41,318 nucleotides of DNA from NCBI GenBank assembly GCA_947053655.1, contig CAMRTO010000013.1, positions 1 to 41,318 of the forward strand, given 5' to 3'. Positions 1 through 9,606 of the stretch are shown here, one piece after another (position 1 is the stretch's first letter; each line of letters opens with the position of its first letter). Under the pieces are notes generated by a model. It worked only from the letters and a program-made list of their open reading frames with translations, did no database searches and was not told the DNA's origin. This stretch comes from an uncultured Clostridia bacterium. GTDB taxonomy: Bacteria > Bacillota > Clostridia > Christensenellales > Borkfalkiaceae. The translations under genes were made by a program, and so were the position numbers.

Positions 1-41
1 AAATAACTTGAAACGCCCGATTTCAGACAAGGAGTACCATT

Positions 42-1975
<1,934 letters not shown>

Positions 1976-1995
1976 AAGCAACTAAACCAAGACAA

Positions 1996-2030
1996 GAGAA
2001 AAGGCGTGGCTTCACGCCACGCCTTTTCTC
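1996..2030 (+). terminator. perfect 15-bp hairpin after the recombinase
   Basis: GAGAAAAGGCGTGGC (1996-2010), loop TTCAC, then the exact complement (2016-2030). It lies 20 nt after the recombinase stop. The right arm carries CCTTTTCTC but no long T-run follows, so it may be a terminator or a structural end of the element. Confidence 0.55.
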
Positions 2031-2035
2031 GTTCG

Positions 2036-2083
2036 CCTGCGGCTTACCTAAAATTCCCTATTGGAATTACGGTAAACCGCAGG
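2036..2083. repeat. second large imperfect hairpin at the element end
   Basis: CCTGCGGCTTACC (2036-2048) pairs with GGTAAACCGCAGG (2071-2083) with one mismatch. An inner AATTCC/GGAATT stem closes a 5-nt loop (2058-2062). It sits 5 nt after the previous hairpin. The role is unknown: terminator of the leftward transcript or an element-end structure. Confidence 0.5.
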
Positions 2084-2098
2084 GTCATAATTTTTATA

Positions 2099-2245
2099 TT
2101 AAGTTTTGATTTTCGGGATCGCCTCCCCACGGAGCTTTTCAAAAGCCGTCCGGTTATCGTAACCTTGCAATTTGTACCGCGCACGTACGCCTTGCGTAGA
2201 AATTTCCGTGATGCGGAATCAGATCCTCAGAGTAAACTTGTACAT
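2099..2245 (-). pseudogene. small minus-strand ORF relic with internal TGA
   Basis: ATG at 2245 preceded by a GGAAGG-type Shine-Dalgarno. It reads MYKFTLRI, then TGA, then 39 more in-frame codons (including GYDNRTAFEKLRGEAIPKIKT-like sequence) to TAA at 2099. The continuation looks protein-like (tyrosine, charged residues, helix-like tail). I suspect a 48-codon element gene broken by one stop. I do not recognise the family. Confidence 0.3.
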
Positions 2246-2251
2246 CGGAGT

Positions 2252-2293
2252 TTACCTTCCTTTTCCGTTAATCGTCCTGGCAAAGCAAATCAT
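2252..2293 (-). CDS. tiny minus-strand ORF, 13 residues
   Basis: ATG at 2293 follows a strong GGGAGG Shine-Dalgarno. It encodes MICFARTINGKGR and stops 6 nt before the next minus-strand ATG. It lies on the transcript expected from the leftward promoter at 2469-2496. It may be a leader peptide or a remnant. No homolog is recognised. Confidence 0.3.
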   Translation of the reverse strand: MICFARTINGKGR

Positions 2294-2419
2294 AACTTTA
2301 CCTCCCGATATTTTACTTGTTGTTTGTTTTTCCCTTACCAAATAGAAGCGACTGCTTCGAATTAAACCTTGACCCGCTTTCGCGGCTAAGTTCCTTTCAT
2401 ATAGCTTACCTCATAGATT

Positions 2420-2438
2420 AATGTTGGTACCTAACATT
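2420..2438. promoter_or_regulatory. operator-like imperfect palindrome
   Basis: AATGTT-GGTACC-T-AACATT. The half-sites AATGTT/AACATT flank GGTACC, just downstream of the leftward promoter. It is probably a repressor site for the element's leftward transcript. Confidence 0.35.
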
Positions 2439-2468
2439 TAATGTAAGTTATTTTCTTTTTGTAATCTC

Positions 2469-2496
2469 ATTATATCATCGATTTTTAATTTGTCAA
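2469..2496 (-). promoter_or_regulatory. strong sigma-A promoter reading leftward
   Basis: On the minus strand: TTGACA, 16-nt spacer, TATAAT. It drives transcription toward the tiny ORFs and into the antisense of the recombinase 3' end. The rest of 1976-2603 holds only the hairpins, the palindrome and the small ORFs listed. The boundary between the element and the chromosome must lie in this stretch, but I cannot place it. Confidence 0.65.
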
Positions 2497-2543
2497 TAGG
2501 TTTTTAAAAAATTTTTCAAAATAGAAAATTTTGACGAAAACGC

Positions 2544-2572
2544 TTAACTTTTCCCGAATTTAAGCTTATAAT
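2544..2572 (+). promoter_or_regulatory. promoter of the antiporter gene
   Basis: TTAACT (2544-2549), 17 nt, TATAAT (2567-2572), 31 nt before the antiporter ATG, with AAGGAG in between. Confidence 0.6.
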
Positions 2573-2603
2573 ACATTGGTATTTAAAAAGGAGATATGAA
2601 AAC

Positions 2604-3995
2604 ATGTTCGAGGGTAATTCGGCGCTGGGCTTTTGTATGGTGCTGGCAATAATACTTTTTTCAACAAAGCTGTTGGGTCTGGTTTTCAGGAAGCTGGGCT
2701 TGCCGCAGGTTCTCGGTTACATAATAGCGGGCATTTTGATAGGTCCCGCGCTGTTCGGCGACACGCTGGGCGGTAACGGCGTAGCGCTTATCGGGTTCGA
2801 GGGTAAGGCTTACCATTCGTTTTTGGTGCTGCCGGAGGACAATGCGCTTTCCATATTCGCAAAGATAGGCGTTCTGCTTTTAATGTTTTCCACCGGTCTG
2901 GAAACAAACCTCAAAGAGCTTAAACAGACGGGTCTTGCCGCCGTGCTTATCGCGTGCGCGGGCGTTTTTGTTCCGCTTTTACTCGGTTTTTTAATTTCGC
3001 TTCCCTTCGGAAATATCGGTTTGGGCACTTCCAATATATACCGTTGTATTTTTATAGGCACTATACTTACGGCTACGTCGGTTGCGATAACCGTATCCGT
3101 TTTAAAGGAGCTTGGTAAAATAAACACCAAGCTGGGCACAACGATAGTTTCCGCCGCAATAATAGACGACGTTATCGGCATAGTACTTTTATCCGTTGTG
3201 ACAAGTATGGCTAAGGCAGGCGGCGCCGGAGCTGAGAATTTAAGCGGTTTCGACTGGTTCAAGGCGCAGTGGTGGGGTACGATAATAATGATTATTGCGT
3301 TCTTCGCCGTAGCGATACTTGCGGGCTGGGGTTTTTCCAAACTGTTCAAGTGGCTGGATAAAAAGTGGCCCATAACCCACCGTATCCCCGTATTTTCACT
3401 TGCGCTCTGCTTTTTGTACAGTTGGGTTGCGGAAGAAGTTTTCGGCGTTGCGGACATTACGGGCGCATTCCTTGCTGGCGTTGTGCTTTCCACTACGCAC
3501 AGGGCAAGCGAGTACACGGATAAAAAAGTCGAAGTAAACACGTACACCATTTTTGCGCCCGTGTTCTTTGCGAATATAGGTATTTCGAGTATATCCTTTG
3601 CGGAGCTTAAACCCGCTATCCTGCTGTTTGCCGTGGTCGCAGTGCTTGTTGGGCTTATCGGCAAAATCGTCGGATGCGGCGCAGTCTGCAAGGCGTTTAA
3701 GTATAACTGGCGCGAAAGCGCAATCGGCGGCGTGGGCATGATGGCGCGCGGCGAGGTCGCGCTGATAGTTACCGGCGCCGTTACAAGCACGGCAATAGGG
3801 GCGAACGCTCTGCCTCCCGAATTTATGCTTATGACGGTACTGCTGATACTCGTTTCTTCCATACTGACGCCCGTGCTCTTAAAGCTGCTTTACGGCAAAA
3901 ACAAGCAGTTGCCTCCCGCAGGCGGCGGAGGAAGTACGGAAAACGAAATTTCCGAACCCTCCGAAATTGTCGGGGAGCAGACCTCGGTTCAATAA
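2604..3995 (+). CDS. CPA2-family Na+/H+ antiporter
   Basis: A 463-residue polytopic membrane protein of the monovalent cation:proton antiporter-2 family (NapA/KefB fold). It has about twelve hydrophobic segments. The AAIIDDVIGI motif (Asp188-Asp189) marks ion-binding acids of the electrogenic DD type rather than the QD seen in Kef channels. GAFLAGVVLS and GMMARGEVALI are the other conserved blocks. The C-terminus is a short Gly/Glu-rich tail with no TrkA-N nucleotide-binding domain, so it is a bare transporter. Expected role: sodium and pH homeostasis at the plasma membrane. It has its own promoter and terminator and stands alone between the mobile element and a convergent small gene. The start is set by AAGGAG about 10 nt upstream. 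Confidence 0.9.
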   Translation: MFEGNSALGFCMVLAIILFSTKLLGLVFRKLGLPQVLGYIIAGILIGPALFGDTLGGNGVALIGFEGKAYHSFLVLPEDNALSIFAKIGVLLLMFSTGLETNLKELKQTGLAAVLIACAGVFVPLLLGFLISLPFGNIGLGTSNIYRCIFIGTILTATSVAITVSVLKELGKINTKLGTTIVSAAIIDDVIGIVLLSVVTSMAKAGGAGAENLSGFDWFKAQWWGTIIMIIAFFAVAILAGWGFSKLFKWLDKKWPITHRIPVFSLALCFLYSWVAEEVFGVADITGAFLAGVVLSTTHRASEYTDKKVEVNTYTIFAPVFFANIGISSISFAELKPAILLFAVVAVLVGLIGKIVGCGAVCKAFKYNWRESAIGGVGMMARGEVALIVTGAVTSTAIGANALPPEFMLMTVLLILVSSILTPVLLKLLYGKNKQLPPAGGGGSTENEISEPSEIVGEQTSVQ

Positions 3996-4009
3996 GAAAA
4001 CAAAAAAAC

Positions 4010-4041
4010 AACCGCCCGTCCGCAAATGCGGACGGGCGGTT
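4010..4041. terminator. bidirectional terminator between convergent genes
   Basis: AACCGCCCGTCCGC pairs with its complement (loop AAAT region), flanked by A-rich and T-containing tracts. It serves the antiporter (+) and the small gene ending at 4054 (-). Confidence 0.8.
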
Positions 4042-4053
4042 AACGTTTTCGTA

Positions 4054-4284
4054 TCAGTGTGAAAGCATCCAGTTTTTCACGTCTTCCCGCGCTATCGGGA
4101 TGATACGCTCTGTCGGATACTTGGATTGAGTTCCGCCGTTGGTGTAAACAAAATATCTTCCGTCGTTCGTTATATACAAAGTCTCTTCATAGCCGCAGGG
4201 ATCGCCGGGTACACCATAGGTAAACTTCTTGTCTATAGTAGAAGTTGCGGTGTCGTATAAGACGCCTTCAATTTCTCTGCACAT
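4054..4284 (-). CDS. small conserved hypothetical protein, 76 residues
   Basis: A soluble 76-residue protein with a beta-rich core (EETLYITNDGRYFVYTNGG) and a C-terminal RIIPIAREDVKNWMLSH. The pattern of a short display-like strand pair (ELY-TK-GRYFLY-GG), then KIIPL-EEEA-KW, is one I recall from small uncharacterised clostridial proteins. The gene is supported by a TTGACA-17-TAAAAT promoter on the minus strand, an AGGGAG ribosome site about 9 nt before ATG, and a shared terminator. It has no signal peptide or membrane segment. Function unknown. Confidence 0.75.
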   Translation of the reverse strand: MCREIEGVLYDTATSTIDKKFTYGVPGDPCGYEETLYITNDGRYFVYTNGGTQSKYPTERIIPIAREDVKNWMLSH

Positions 4285-4330
4285 AATTCCGTCTCCCTGT
4301 CAGTGTGCCGTAAATACACATTGCCTTGTT

Positions 4331-4359
4331 ATTTTATCACAATGCGTTTTATATGTCAA
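4331..4359 (-). promoter_or_regulatory. promoter of the 76-residue gene
   Basis: Minus strand TTGACA (4359-4354), 17-nt spacer, TAAAAT (4336-4331), 47 nt before the ATG at 4284. Confidence 0.65.
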
Positions 4360-4460
4360 TTTATTACGTTTCGCGTCCGCCCCCGGGCGGCTTGTGTTAA
4401 TTATTAAATAAATATGTTAAAACGCACACAAAAATTACATCGCTTGACAAGTAAAATTGC

Positions 4461-4499
4461 TTGACAATGTTGAAAGCAATGTATATTATATTGTATATA
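4461..4499 (+). promoter_or_regulatory. overlapping promoters of the ylxM-ffh operon
   Basis: TTGACA (4461), 17 nt, TATTAT (4484-4489). A second candidate is TTGAAA (4470), 18 nt, TATATA (4494-4499), only 5 nt before the ATG at 4505. Either gives an extremely short or absent 5' leader. Confidence 0.6.
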
Positions 4500-4504
4500 C
4501 CGAT

Positions 4505-4954
4505 ATGGACAAATTTTCTTTCATAACCCTGTGGGACGCGTATAACGGACTTCTTACGCCAACGCAACAGGAAATAACGAATCTGTATTTCAACTTCGAT
4601 TTGACACTTTCCGAAATAGCAGAGCAGAAAAATATCAGCCGTCAGGCTGTTTCCGACTGCATGAAAAACTGTAAAAAGCAGCTTGAAGAATATGAAGAAA
4701 AGCTTCGTTTCTGCGAAAGAATAAGTAAAATTTGTCTCGAAGTATCGTTGATGACCACGGACGCGGAAAAATGGGCGGAGCGGTTTGCCGCCGACCATAA
4801 GGAATATTCGGCGGAAATAAACGGGCTTACGGCGATAATCGGAAAAGACTATTCGGACGAGGCGGACGGGATATTATCTAAGCCCGACGCAGCCGCTTTC
4901 TTTAAAAACGACAATACCGGACTTAACGGACGAAAAAAGAACGTAGAAGATTAA
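4505..4954 (+). CDS. ylxM: YlxM-like DNA-binding protein, SRP-associated
   Basis: A helix-turn-helix protein of the YlxM/p13 family, encoded immediately before ffh as in most Bacillota. The N-terminal 70 residues match the family: LLTPTQQEITNLYFNFDLTLSEIAEQ, then the sigma-70 region-4-like helix NISRQAVSDCMKNCKKQL. The C-terminal 75 residues are longer than usual and charged. I start it at ATG 4505 (MDKFSFITLWDAYNG), because an upstream in-frame ATG (4457) would overlap the promoter. No Shine-Dalgarno precedes 4505, so translation is probably leaderless. YlxM is thought to modulate SRP assembly. The 10-nt gap to ffh implies co-transcription. Confidence 0.85.
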   Translation: MDKFSFITLWDAYNGLLTPTQQEITNLYFNFDLTLSEIAEQKNISRQAVSDCMKNCKKQLEEYEEKLRFCERISKICLEVSLMTTDAEKWAERFAADHKEYSAEINGLTAIIGKDYSDEADGILSKPDAAAFFKNDNTGLNGRKKNVED

Positions 4955-4964
4955 AGGGGAGCTT

Positions 4965-6275
4965 ATGGGTGCTTTTGCATCTCTTTCGGAGAGACTGAAT
5001 CATATATTTTCCAAACTGACAAAGCGCGGCAGACTTACCGAGCTTGAAATAAAAACGGCTATGCGTGAAGTGCGCGTGGCGCTTTTGGAAGCGGACGTAA
5101 ACGTAAAGGTTGCCAAACAGTTTTGTTCCGACGTGTCCGAAAAGGCAGTCGGACAGGAAATTTTAAAAAGTCTTAATCCCGCGCAGCAGGTCATAAAGAT
5201 AGTCAACGAGGAGCTTATCGCATTGATGGGCTCGTCCAATCAGAAGCTTGCCGTTTCACCCAAGCCGCCTACGGTCATAATGATGTGCGGACTTCAGGGC
5301 GCGGGCAAGACCACGCTTTGCGGCAAGCTTGCGGTAAATTTGAAAAAAAGCGGCAAAAAGCCCCTTCTTGTCGCGGGCGACATTTACCGCCCCGCGGCGA
5401 TAAACCAGCTTAAAGTGGTAGGTAAAAACGCGGGTGCGGAGGTCTTTGAAAAGGGAACTCAAAACCCCGTAAAAACCGCGCGGGAGGCGGTGGAATACGC
5501 CAGGTCCATGGGCTTCGACACCGTGATAATAGATACCGCGGGCAGACTGGAAATTGACGAAGCTTTGATGCAGGAGCTTGAAAATATAAAAAACAACGTC
5601 GACGTGTCGGAAATTCTTCTGACCGTGGACAGCATGATGGGACAGGTAGCCGTAAACGTCGCCAAGACCTTTAACGAGCGGCTTGAAATAACGGGAGTAA
5701 TCCTGACCAAGCTGGACGGCGATACGCGCGGCGGCGCTTGCCTTTCCATAAAAGCGGTTACGGGCAAACCCGTCAAATTTATAGGCACGGGCGAAAAGCT
5801 TACCGATTTGGAACCGTTTTATCCCGACAGAATGGCAAGCCGCATACTCGGCATGGGCGACGTTCTCACCCTAATAGAAAAGGCGCAGGAAGCCGTTACC
5901 GAGGAGCAGGCAAAAGCCATGCAGAAGAAGATGCTGGAAAACACCTTCACCTTGGAGGACTATCTGACGCAGTTCGAAAGCATGAAGAAGATGGGCGGCG
6001 CGCAGGCGCTTCTCGCCATGATGCCGGGCATGGGCAACAAGGTCAAAGCGGACGACATAGACGAAAACAGGATAGAGCGCGTTAAGGCGATAATCCTGTC
6101 GATGACAAAGAAGGAACGCAACGAACCTGCAATTATTAACTCGTCCAGAAAAAAGAGAATAGCCGCAGGCTCGGGTACAAGCGTGCAGGAAATAAATCAG
6201 CTTTTAAAGCAGTTCGAGCAGACGAAACAGCTTATGAAGCAGTTGAAAAGCGGTAAAAAACGCCTGCCCTTTTAA
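4965..6275 (+). CDS. ffh: signal recognition particle protein Ffh (SRP54)
   Basis: The 436-residue SRP GTPase binds signal peptides of nascent membrane proteins together with SRP RNA and docks to FtsY. It has an N domain (residues 1-100), then the G domain with G1 GLQGAGKTT (109-117), DTAGR, and TKLDGDTRGG. The methionine-rich M domain (about 300-436) carries the MMPGMGNK finger-loop region, an RNA-binding segment (SRKKRIAAGSG) and a basic end. Length is normal. A GGGGAG site precedes the ATG. It is the second gene of the operon. ftsY and scRNA are not in the window. Confidence 0.97.
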   Translation: MGAFASLSERLNHIFSKLTKRGRLTELEIKTAMREVRVALLEADVNVKVAKQFCSDVSEKAVGQEILKSLNPAQQVIKIVNEELIALMGSSNQKLAVSPKPPTVIMMCGLQGAGKTTLCGKLAVNLKKSGKKPLLVAGDIYRPAAINQLKVVGKNAGAEVFEKGTQNPVKTAREAVEYARSMGFDTVIIDTAGRLEIDEALMQELENIKNNVDVSEILLTVDSMMGQVAVNVAKTFNERLEITGVILTKLDGDTRGGACLSIKAVTGKPVKFIGTGEKLTDLEPFYPDRMASRILGMGDVLTLIEKAQEAVTEEQAKAMQKKMLENTFTLEDYLTQFESMKKMGGAQALLAMMPGMGNKVKADDIDENRIERVKAIILSMTKKERNEPAIINSSRKKRIAAGSGTSVQEINQLLKQFEQTKQLMKQLKSGKKRLPF

Positions 6276-6436
6276 CTGAAAGACGGTTTTATCCGTCATG
6301 CTTATGCGGATATAAGCGTCATTCCGAACGCAGTGATGACAATACGGAGCGTAATGCTTTTGACCGAATAACAATAGCTTTCCGTAAATTATTTATTTTG
6401 AAAAAATTAAAATTTTATATATAGGAGAAAACCAAA
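6276..6436 (+). other. leader region of rpsP
   Basis: A gene-free stretch of 161 nt with small inverted repeats (ACGG/CCGT, GCTTAT/ATAAGC, GTCAT/ATGAC) and an AT-rich end before AGGAG. It has no convincing promoter: TTGACC near 6359 lacks a good -10. It may be a regulatory leader or a worn intergenic repeat. Confidence 0.35.
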
Positions 6437-6733
6437 ATGGCAGTAAAAATGAGACTTACGAGAATGGGCGACAAAAAATCTCCCTTCTACCGTATCGTGG
6501 TAATCGATTCACGCAAGGCGCAGTCGGGAGAGTACATCGATAAAATCGGTTACGTCAACCCCCTTAAAAGCCCCGCGGAAATCAACATTGACGTGGAGAA
6601 GGCTAAGGACTGGCTTTCCAAGGGCGTTCAGCCTACCGAAACGGTAAAAAGCTATCTCGTAAAAGTGGGCGCTATGGAACAGAGCAAGAAGCTTTCCGCC
6701 CCCAAAACCAACAACAAAAAGAAGAAAGGTTAA
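6437..6733 (+). CDS. rpsP: 30S ribosomal protein S16
   Basis: A 98-residue protein with the full S16 fold. It opens with [20 protein letters not shown], followed by [19 protein letters not shown] and a lysine-rich tail (KTNNKKKKG). S16 is an early-binding small-subunit protein needed for 16S rRNA folding. The ribosome site is AGGAG at 6422-6426. It is followed 6 nt later by khpA, as in other Bacillota. Confidence 0.98.
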   Translation: MAVKMRLTRMGDKKSPFYRIVVIDSRKAQSGEYIDKIGYVNPLKSPAEINIDVEKAKDWLSKGVQPTETVKSYLVKVGAMEQSKKLSAPKTNNKKKKG

Positions 6734-6739
6734 TGATAA

Positions 6740-6985
6740 ATGGATAACGTTCAGCAACTTATTAAATACGTGGTGGAAACCTTTGCGGACAACAAAAGCG
6801 CGGTCGAATACAAGACGGAGGAGAATGAAAACGCCGTTGTCGTCACCGTTCTTCTCGACGCTTCGGACATGGGCAAGGTTATCGGCAAGCAGGGCAAAAT
6901 AGCAAAGGCTTTAAGGACGCTCGTCCGCTCGCTTACCCCCCGCGACAGCAAAAAATACGTCGTCGACATAAAAGAAAAGGAATAA
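6740..6985 (+). CDS. khpA: KH-domain RNA-binding protein KhpA
   Basis: An 81-residue single KH domain with the signature GKVIGKQGKIAKALRTLVR (GxxG loop GKQG). KhpA pairs with KhpB (EloR/Jag) in Gram-positives and binds RNAs involved in cell elongation. It sits between rpsP and rimM in the standard order. Its TAA overlaps the ATG of rimM by one base (TAATG), so the two are translationally coupled. Confidence 0.95.
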   Translation: MDNVQQLIKYVVETFADNKSAVEYKTEENENAVVVTVLLDASDMGKVIGKQGKIAKALRTLVRSLTPRDSKKYVVDIKEKE

Positions 6986-7485
6986 TGGACGCCTCCTCGC
7001 TTACCGTGGCTGCGGTTTTGAAGCCGCAGGGTATCCGCGGCGAAATCAAGGTAAAAGCTTTGACGGATTCCGCCGACGATTTGAAAAATCTTAAAAAAAT
7101 TTTTATTGACGGAGAGCAATACTCCGTTCTTTCCGTGCGCGCCGCGGGGGAGTTTGCATATCTCACTCTCCGCGGAATAGCGGACAGGAACGCCGCCGAG
7201 CTTTTGCGCGGCAAGGAAATAGAAGCGTTGCGTTCCGATTTGCCGCAACTGCCCGACGGCAGATATTATATCGCCGATTTAACGGGCTGTACTGTTGTCA
7301 ACGAGCGCGGCGACTGTCTCGGCGAGGTAATTTACGTTACCCCCGCCAAAACCGACGTCTATACGCTTTTATATAACGGAAAGGAAATTAATTTCGCCGC
7401 CGCCGAGGGCGTAATAACAGAGGTGGACGTGGCTGCGAAAAAAATTACGGTAAACGGTAAACGGTTCAGGGAAGTTTCGCTTTGA
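6985..7485 (+). CDS. rimM: ribosome maturation factor RimM
   Basis: A 166-residue protein with an N-terminal RimM barrel (VAAVLKPQGIRGEIKVKALTD) and a C-terminal PRC-barrel (YYIADLTGCTVVNERGDCLGEV). It assists maturation of the 30S head, binding S19. It overlaps khpA by one base and trmD by 4 bases (TTGA). Confidence 0.96.
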   Translation: MDASSLTVAAVLKPQGIRGEIKVKALTDSADDLKNLKKIFIDGEQYSVLSVRAAGEFAYLTLRGIADRNAAELLRGKEIEALRSDLPQLPDGRYYIADLTGCTVVNERGDCLGEVIYVTPAKTDVYTLLYNGKEINFAAAEGVITEVDVAAKKITVNGKRFREVSL

Positions 7486-8156
7486 AAATTACCATACTTA
7501 CGCTTTTCCCCGAAATGTTCGCGCCGCTGTACGGCAGCGTGATAGGTCGGGCGGTCAAGGCAGGAAAACTGGATATAGACGTCGTGAACATACGCGACTT
7601 TTCCGAAAACAAACACGGCAAATGCGACGATTATCCCTTCGGCGGCGGTGCGGGCATGGTTATGATGCCCCAGCCCATAGGCTCGGCTTTTAACGCGGTC
7701 GACCCCGAAAGGCGCGCGCACCGCATATATCTTTCGCCCAAAGGCGAAACGTTCAGACAGGACAAGGCGTTCGGGCTTTTAAGCTACGGACACCTTATTT
7801 TACTTTGCGGACATTACGAGGGTGTAGACCAGCGCGTGATAGACCTGTTTATCGACGAGGAAATTTCGATAGGCGACTACGTTCTGACGGGCGGCGAGCT
7901 GCCCGCCATGGTGGTTTGCGACTGTATTGCACGCTACGTCGACGGGGTTATTTCCCCCGCATCCCTTACGGACGAAACCTTCGGGGAGAACGGGCTGGAA
8001 TATCCGCAATACACTCGCCCCGCGGTATACGGGGGGCTGGAAGTGCCGGAGGTTTTGCTTTCCGGCAATCATTCGGAAATAGATAAATGGCGCAGGGAGC
8101 AGAGCAGAAGGCTTACCGCAAAACTGCGCCCCGACTTAACGGGAGGCGGCAAATGA
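7482..8156 (+). CDS. trmD: tRNA (guanine37-N1)-methyltransferase TrmD
   Basis: A 224-residue SPOUT methyltransferase that makes m1G37 in tRNAs reading CUN, CCN and CGG, preventing +1 frameshifts. Motifs: MKITILTLFPEMF at the N-terminus, DYPFGGGAGMVM, LLCGHYEGVDQRV, and the trefoil-knot segment EISIGDYVLTGGELPAM. The start codon is TTG, overlapping the rimM TGA. No ATG lies near, and the downstream sequence matches the usual N-terminus exactly. Confidence 0.97.
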   Translation: MKITILTLFPEMFAPLYGSVIGRAVKAGKLDIDVVNIRDFSENKHGKCDDYPFGGGAGMVMMPQPIGSAFNAVDPERRAHRIYLSPKGETFRQDKAFGLLSYGHLILLCGHYEGVDQRVIDLFIDEEISIGDYVLTGGELPAMVVCDCIARYVDGVISPASLTDETFGENGLEYPQYTRPAVYGGLEVPEVLLSGNHSEIDKWRREQSRRLTAKLRPDLTGGGK

Positions 8157-9007
8157 AAAAGATACAGTGGTTCCCCGGTCACATGACAAAGGCGATGCGC
8201 ATGATGGAGCAGAGCGTTCCGCTTACGGACGGAATAATTTACGTGCTGGACGCGCGCTGTCCCGTATCCTCGTTCAATCCCAAGCTTTTGAAAATTGCGC
8301 GCGGCAAGCCCGTTTTATACGTTTTCAACAAGGGAGACCTTGCCGACGAGCGTTGCGACGTGCTTTTAAAAGCATTTGCGGGGGAAAAGGGAAACGCCGT
8401 TAAAATAAACGCGGTAAACGCTTCCTCGCGCCGCGCGCTTGTTGCGGCGGTCAACGCGCTTGTGGAAGAAAAACGCGCAAAAAACCAGGCTAAGGGCTAC
8501 GACAAGACCTTCCGCTTCATGGTCGTTGGGGTTCCCAATACGGGCAAAAGCACGGTTATAAACCTTCTGGCGGAGTCCAAACGGGCGGCGACGGGCGACA
8601 AGGCGGGCGTAACGCGCGGCAAACAGTGGATAAGGCTGGACGGCTTCGAGCTGTTGGATACCCCCGGCACCATGCCGCCGTCCTTTGAAAATCAGCGGCT
8701 GGCGCTTCACCTTGCGTACGTAGGAAGCATTAACGACGATATACTCGATCTGGACGACGTAAGCATTTCTCTTTTGGAGGAGCTTTTTGCGGTTTATCCC
8801 AAGCGTTTGGAGGAGCGGTACGGCATAAAGGGCGGCGCCGCGCTCGAAATGCTGGAGCAGGTCGCGGCGCGTCGCGGCTTCGTTCTGCGCGGGGGCGAGT
8901 TCGATTACGAACGCGCCGAACGCGCCGTAATAGACGATTTCCGCAAGGGCAGACTCGGCAGAATCACGCTCGATAATACGGACGATTTAAAGGGACTCGT
9001 ATTTTAA
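8153..9007 (+). CDS. rbgA: ribosome biogenesis GTPase RbgA (YlqF)
   Basis: A 284-residue circularly permuted GTPase. G4 (VFNKGDL) precedes G1 (GVPNTGKST), then G3 (DTPGT). The N-terminus IQWFPGHMTKAMR is diagnostic. RbgA completes the 50S subunit late in assembly. The frame is open further upstream, but the start is the ATG overlapping the trmD stop (ATGA), with GGAGG at 8141-8145. Co-translated with trmD and rnhB. Confidence 0.96.
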   Translation: MKKIQWFPGHMTKAMRMMEQSVPLTDGIIYVLDARCPVSSFNPKLLKIARGKPVLYVFNKGDLADERCDVLLKAFAGEKGNAVKINAVNASSRRALVAAVNALVEEKRAKNQAKGYDKTFRFMVVGVPNTGKSTVINLLAESKRAATGDKAGVTRGKQWIRLDGFELLDTPGTMPPSFENQRLALHLAYVGSINDDILDLDDVSISLLEELFAVYPKRLEERYGIKGGAALEMLEQVAARRGFVLRGGEFDYERAERAVIDDFRKGRLGRITLDNTDDLKGLVF

Positions 9008-9606
9008 TGGACAAGCTTGAATACGAAAGACGGCTGAAAGAGGTCGGTTACAATTACATATGCGGCGTGGACGAGGTGGGCAGAGGTCCGCTTGCCGGTC
9101 CCGTAGTGTGCGCCGCCGTGATAATGCCGCTCGACGATATTATCGAAGGCGTCGACGACAGTAAAAAGCTTTCCGTAAAAAAGAGGGAAGCTTTGTCAAA
9201 GATTATCTCGGAAAAAGCCGTCGCGGTAAATATCTGCCGCGTGGAACCCGAAAAAATAGACGAAATAAACATTCTCGAAGCGACCAAACTGTGCATGAAA
9301 AACGCGGTCGAGGGTCTTAAAGTAAAGCCCGATTACGTTCTGACTGACGGCAACATGACGCTCGATATCGCCTTTCCGCAACAGAACATAGTAAAGGGCG
9401 ATTATCTCAGTTACAGCATAGGCGCGGCTTCCATAGTCGCAAAGGTTTACAGGGACGCGCTTATGGACGGATATGCCGAAGAATATCCCGCTTACGGCTT
9501 CGAAAAGCACAAGGGTTACGGCACTTCCGCGCATATAAACGCAATAAAGCAATACGGCTTATGCCCCGTGCACCGCAGGAGCTTTACGACCAAATGGCAG
9601 AAGTAA
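9007..9606 (+). CDS. rnhB: ribonuclease HII
   Basis: The 199-residue RNase HII removes ribonucleotides and RNA primers from DNA. The catalytic motif is CGVDEVGRGPLAGPVV, with Asp-Glu-Gly. LTDG and the C-terminal SIVAKVYRD and HKGYGTSAH blocks are all present. The ATG overlaps the rbgA TAA by one base. Confidence 0.97.
   Translation: MDKLEYERRLKEVGYNYICGVDEVGRGPLAGPVVCAAVIMPLDDIIEGVDDSKKLSVKKREALSKIISEKAVAVNICRVEPEKIDEINILEATKLCMKNAVEGLKVKPDYVLTDGNMTLDIAFPQQNIVKGDYLSYSIGAASIVAKVYRDALMDGYAEEYPAYGFEKHKGYGTSAHINAIKQYGLCPVHRRSFTTKWQK

Noticed and set aside
2006..2365. 119-codon plus-strand open frame
   Set aside because: It covers the hairpins and runs antisense to the small ORFs with good ribosome sites; composition is not protein-like and it has no ribosome site.
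4457..4504. Upstream ATG as ylxM start
   Set aside because: It lies before the promoter and adds residues unlike the family.
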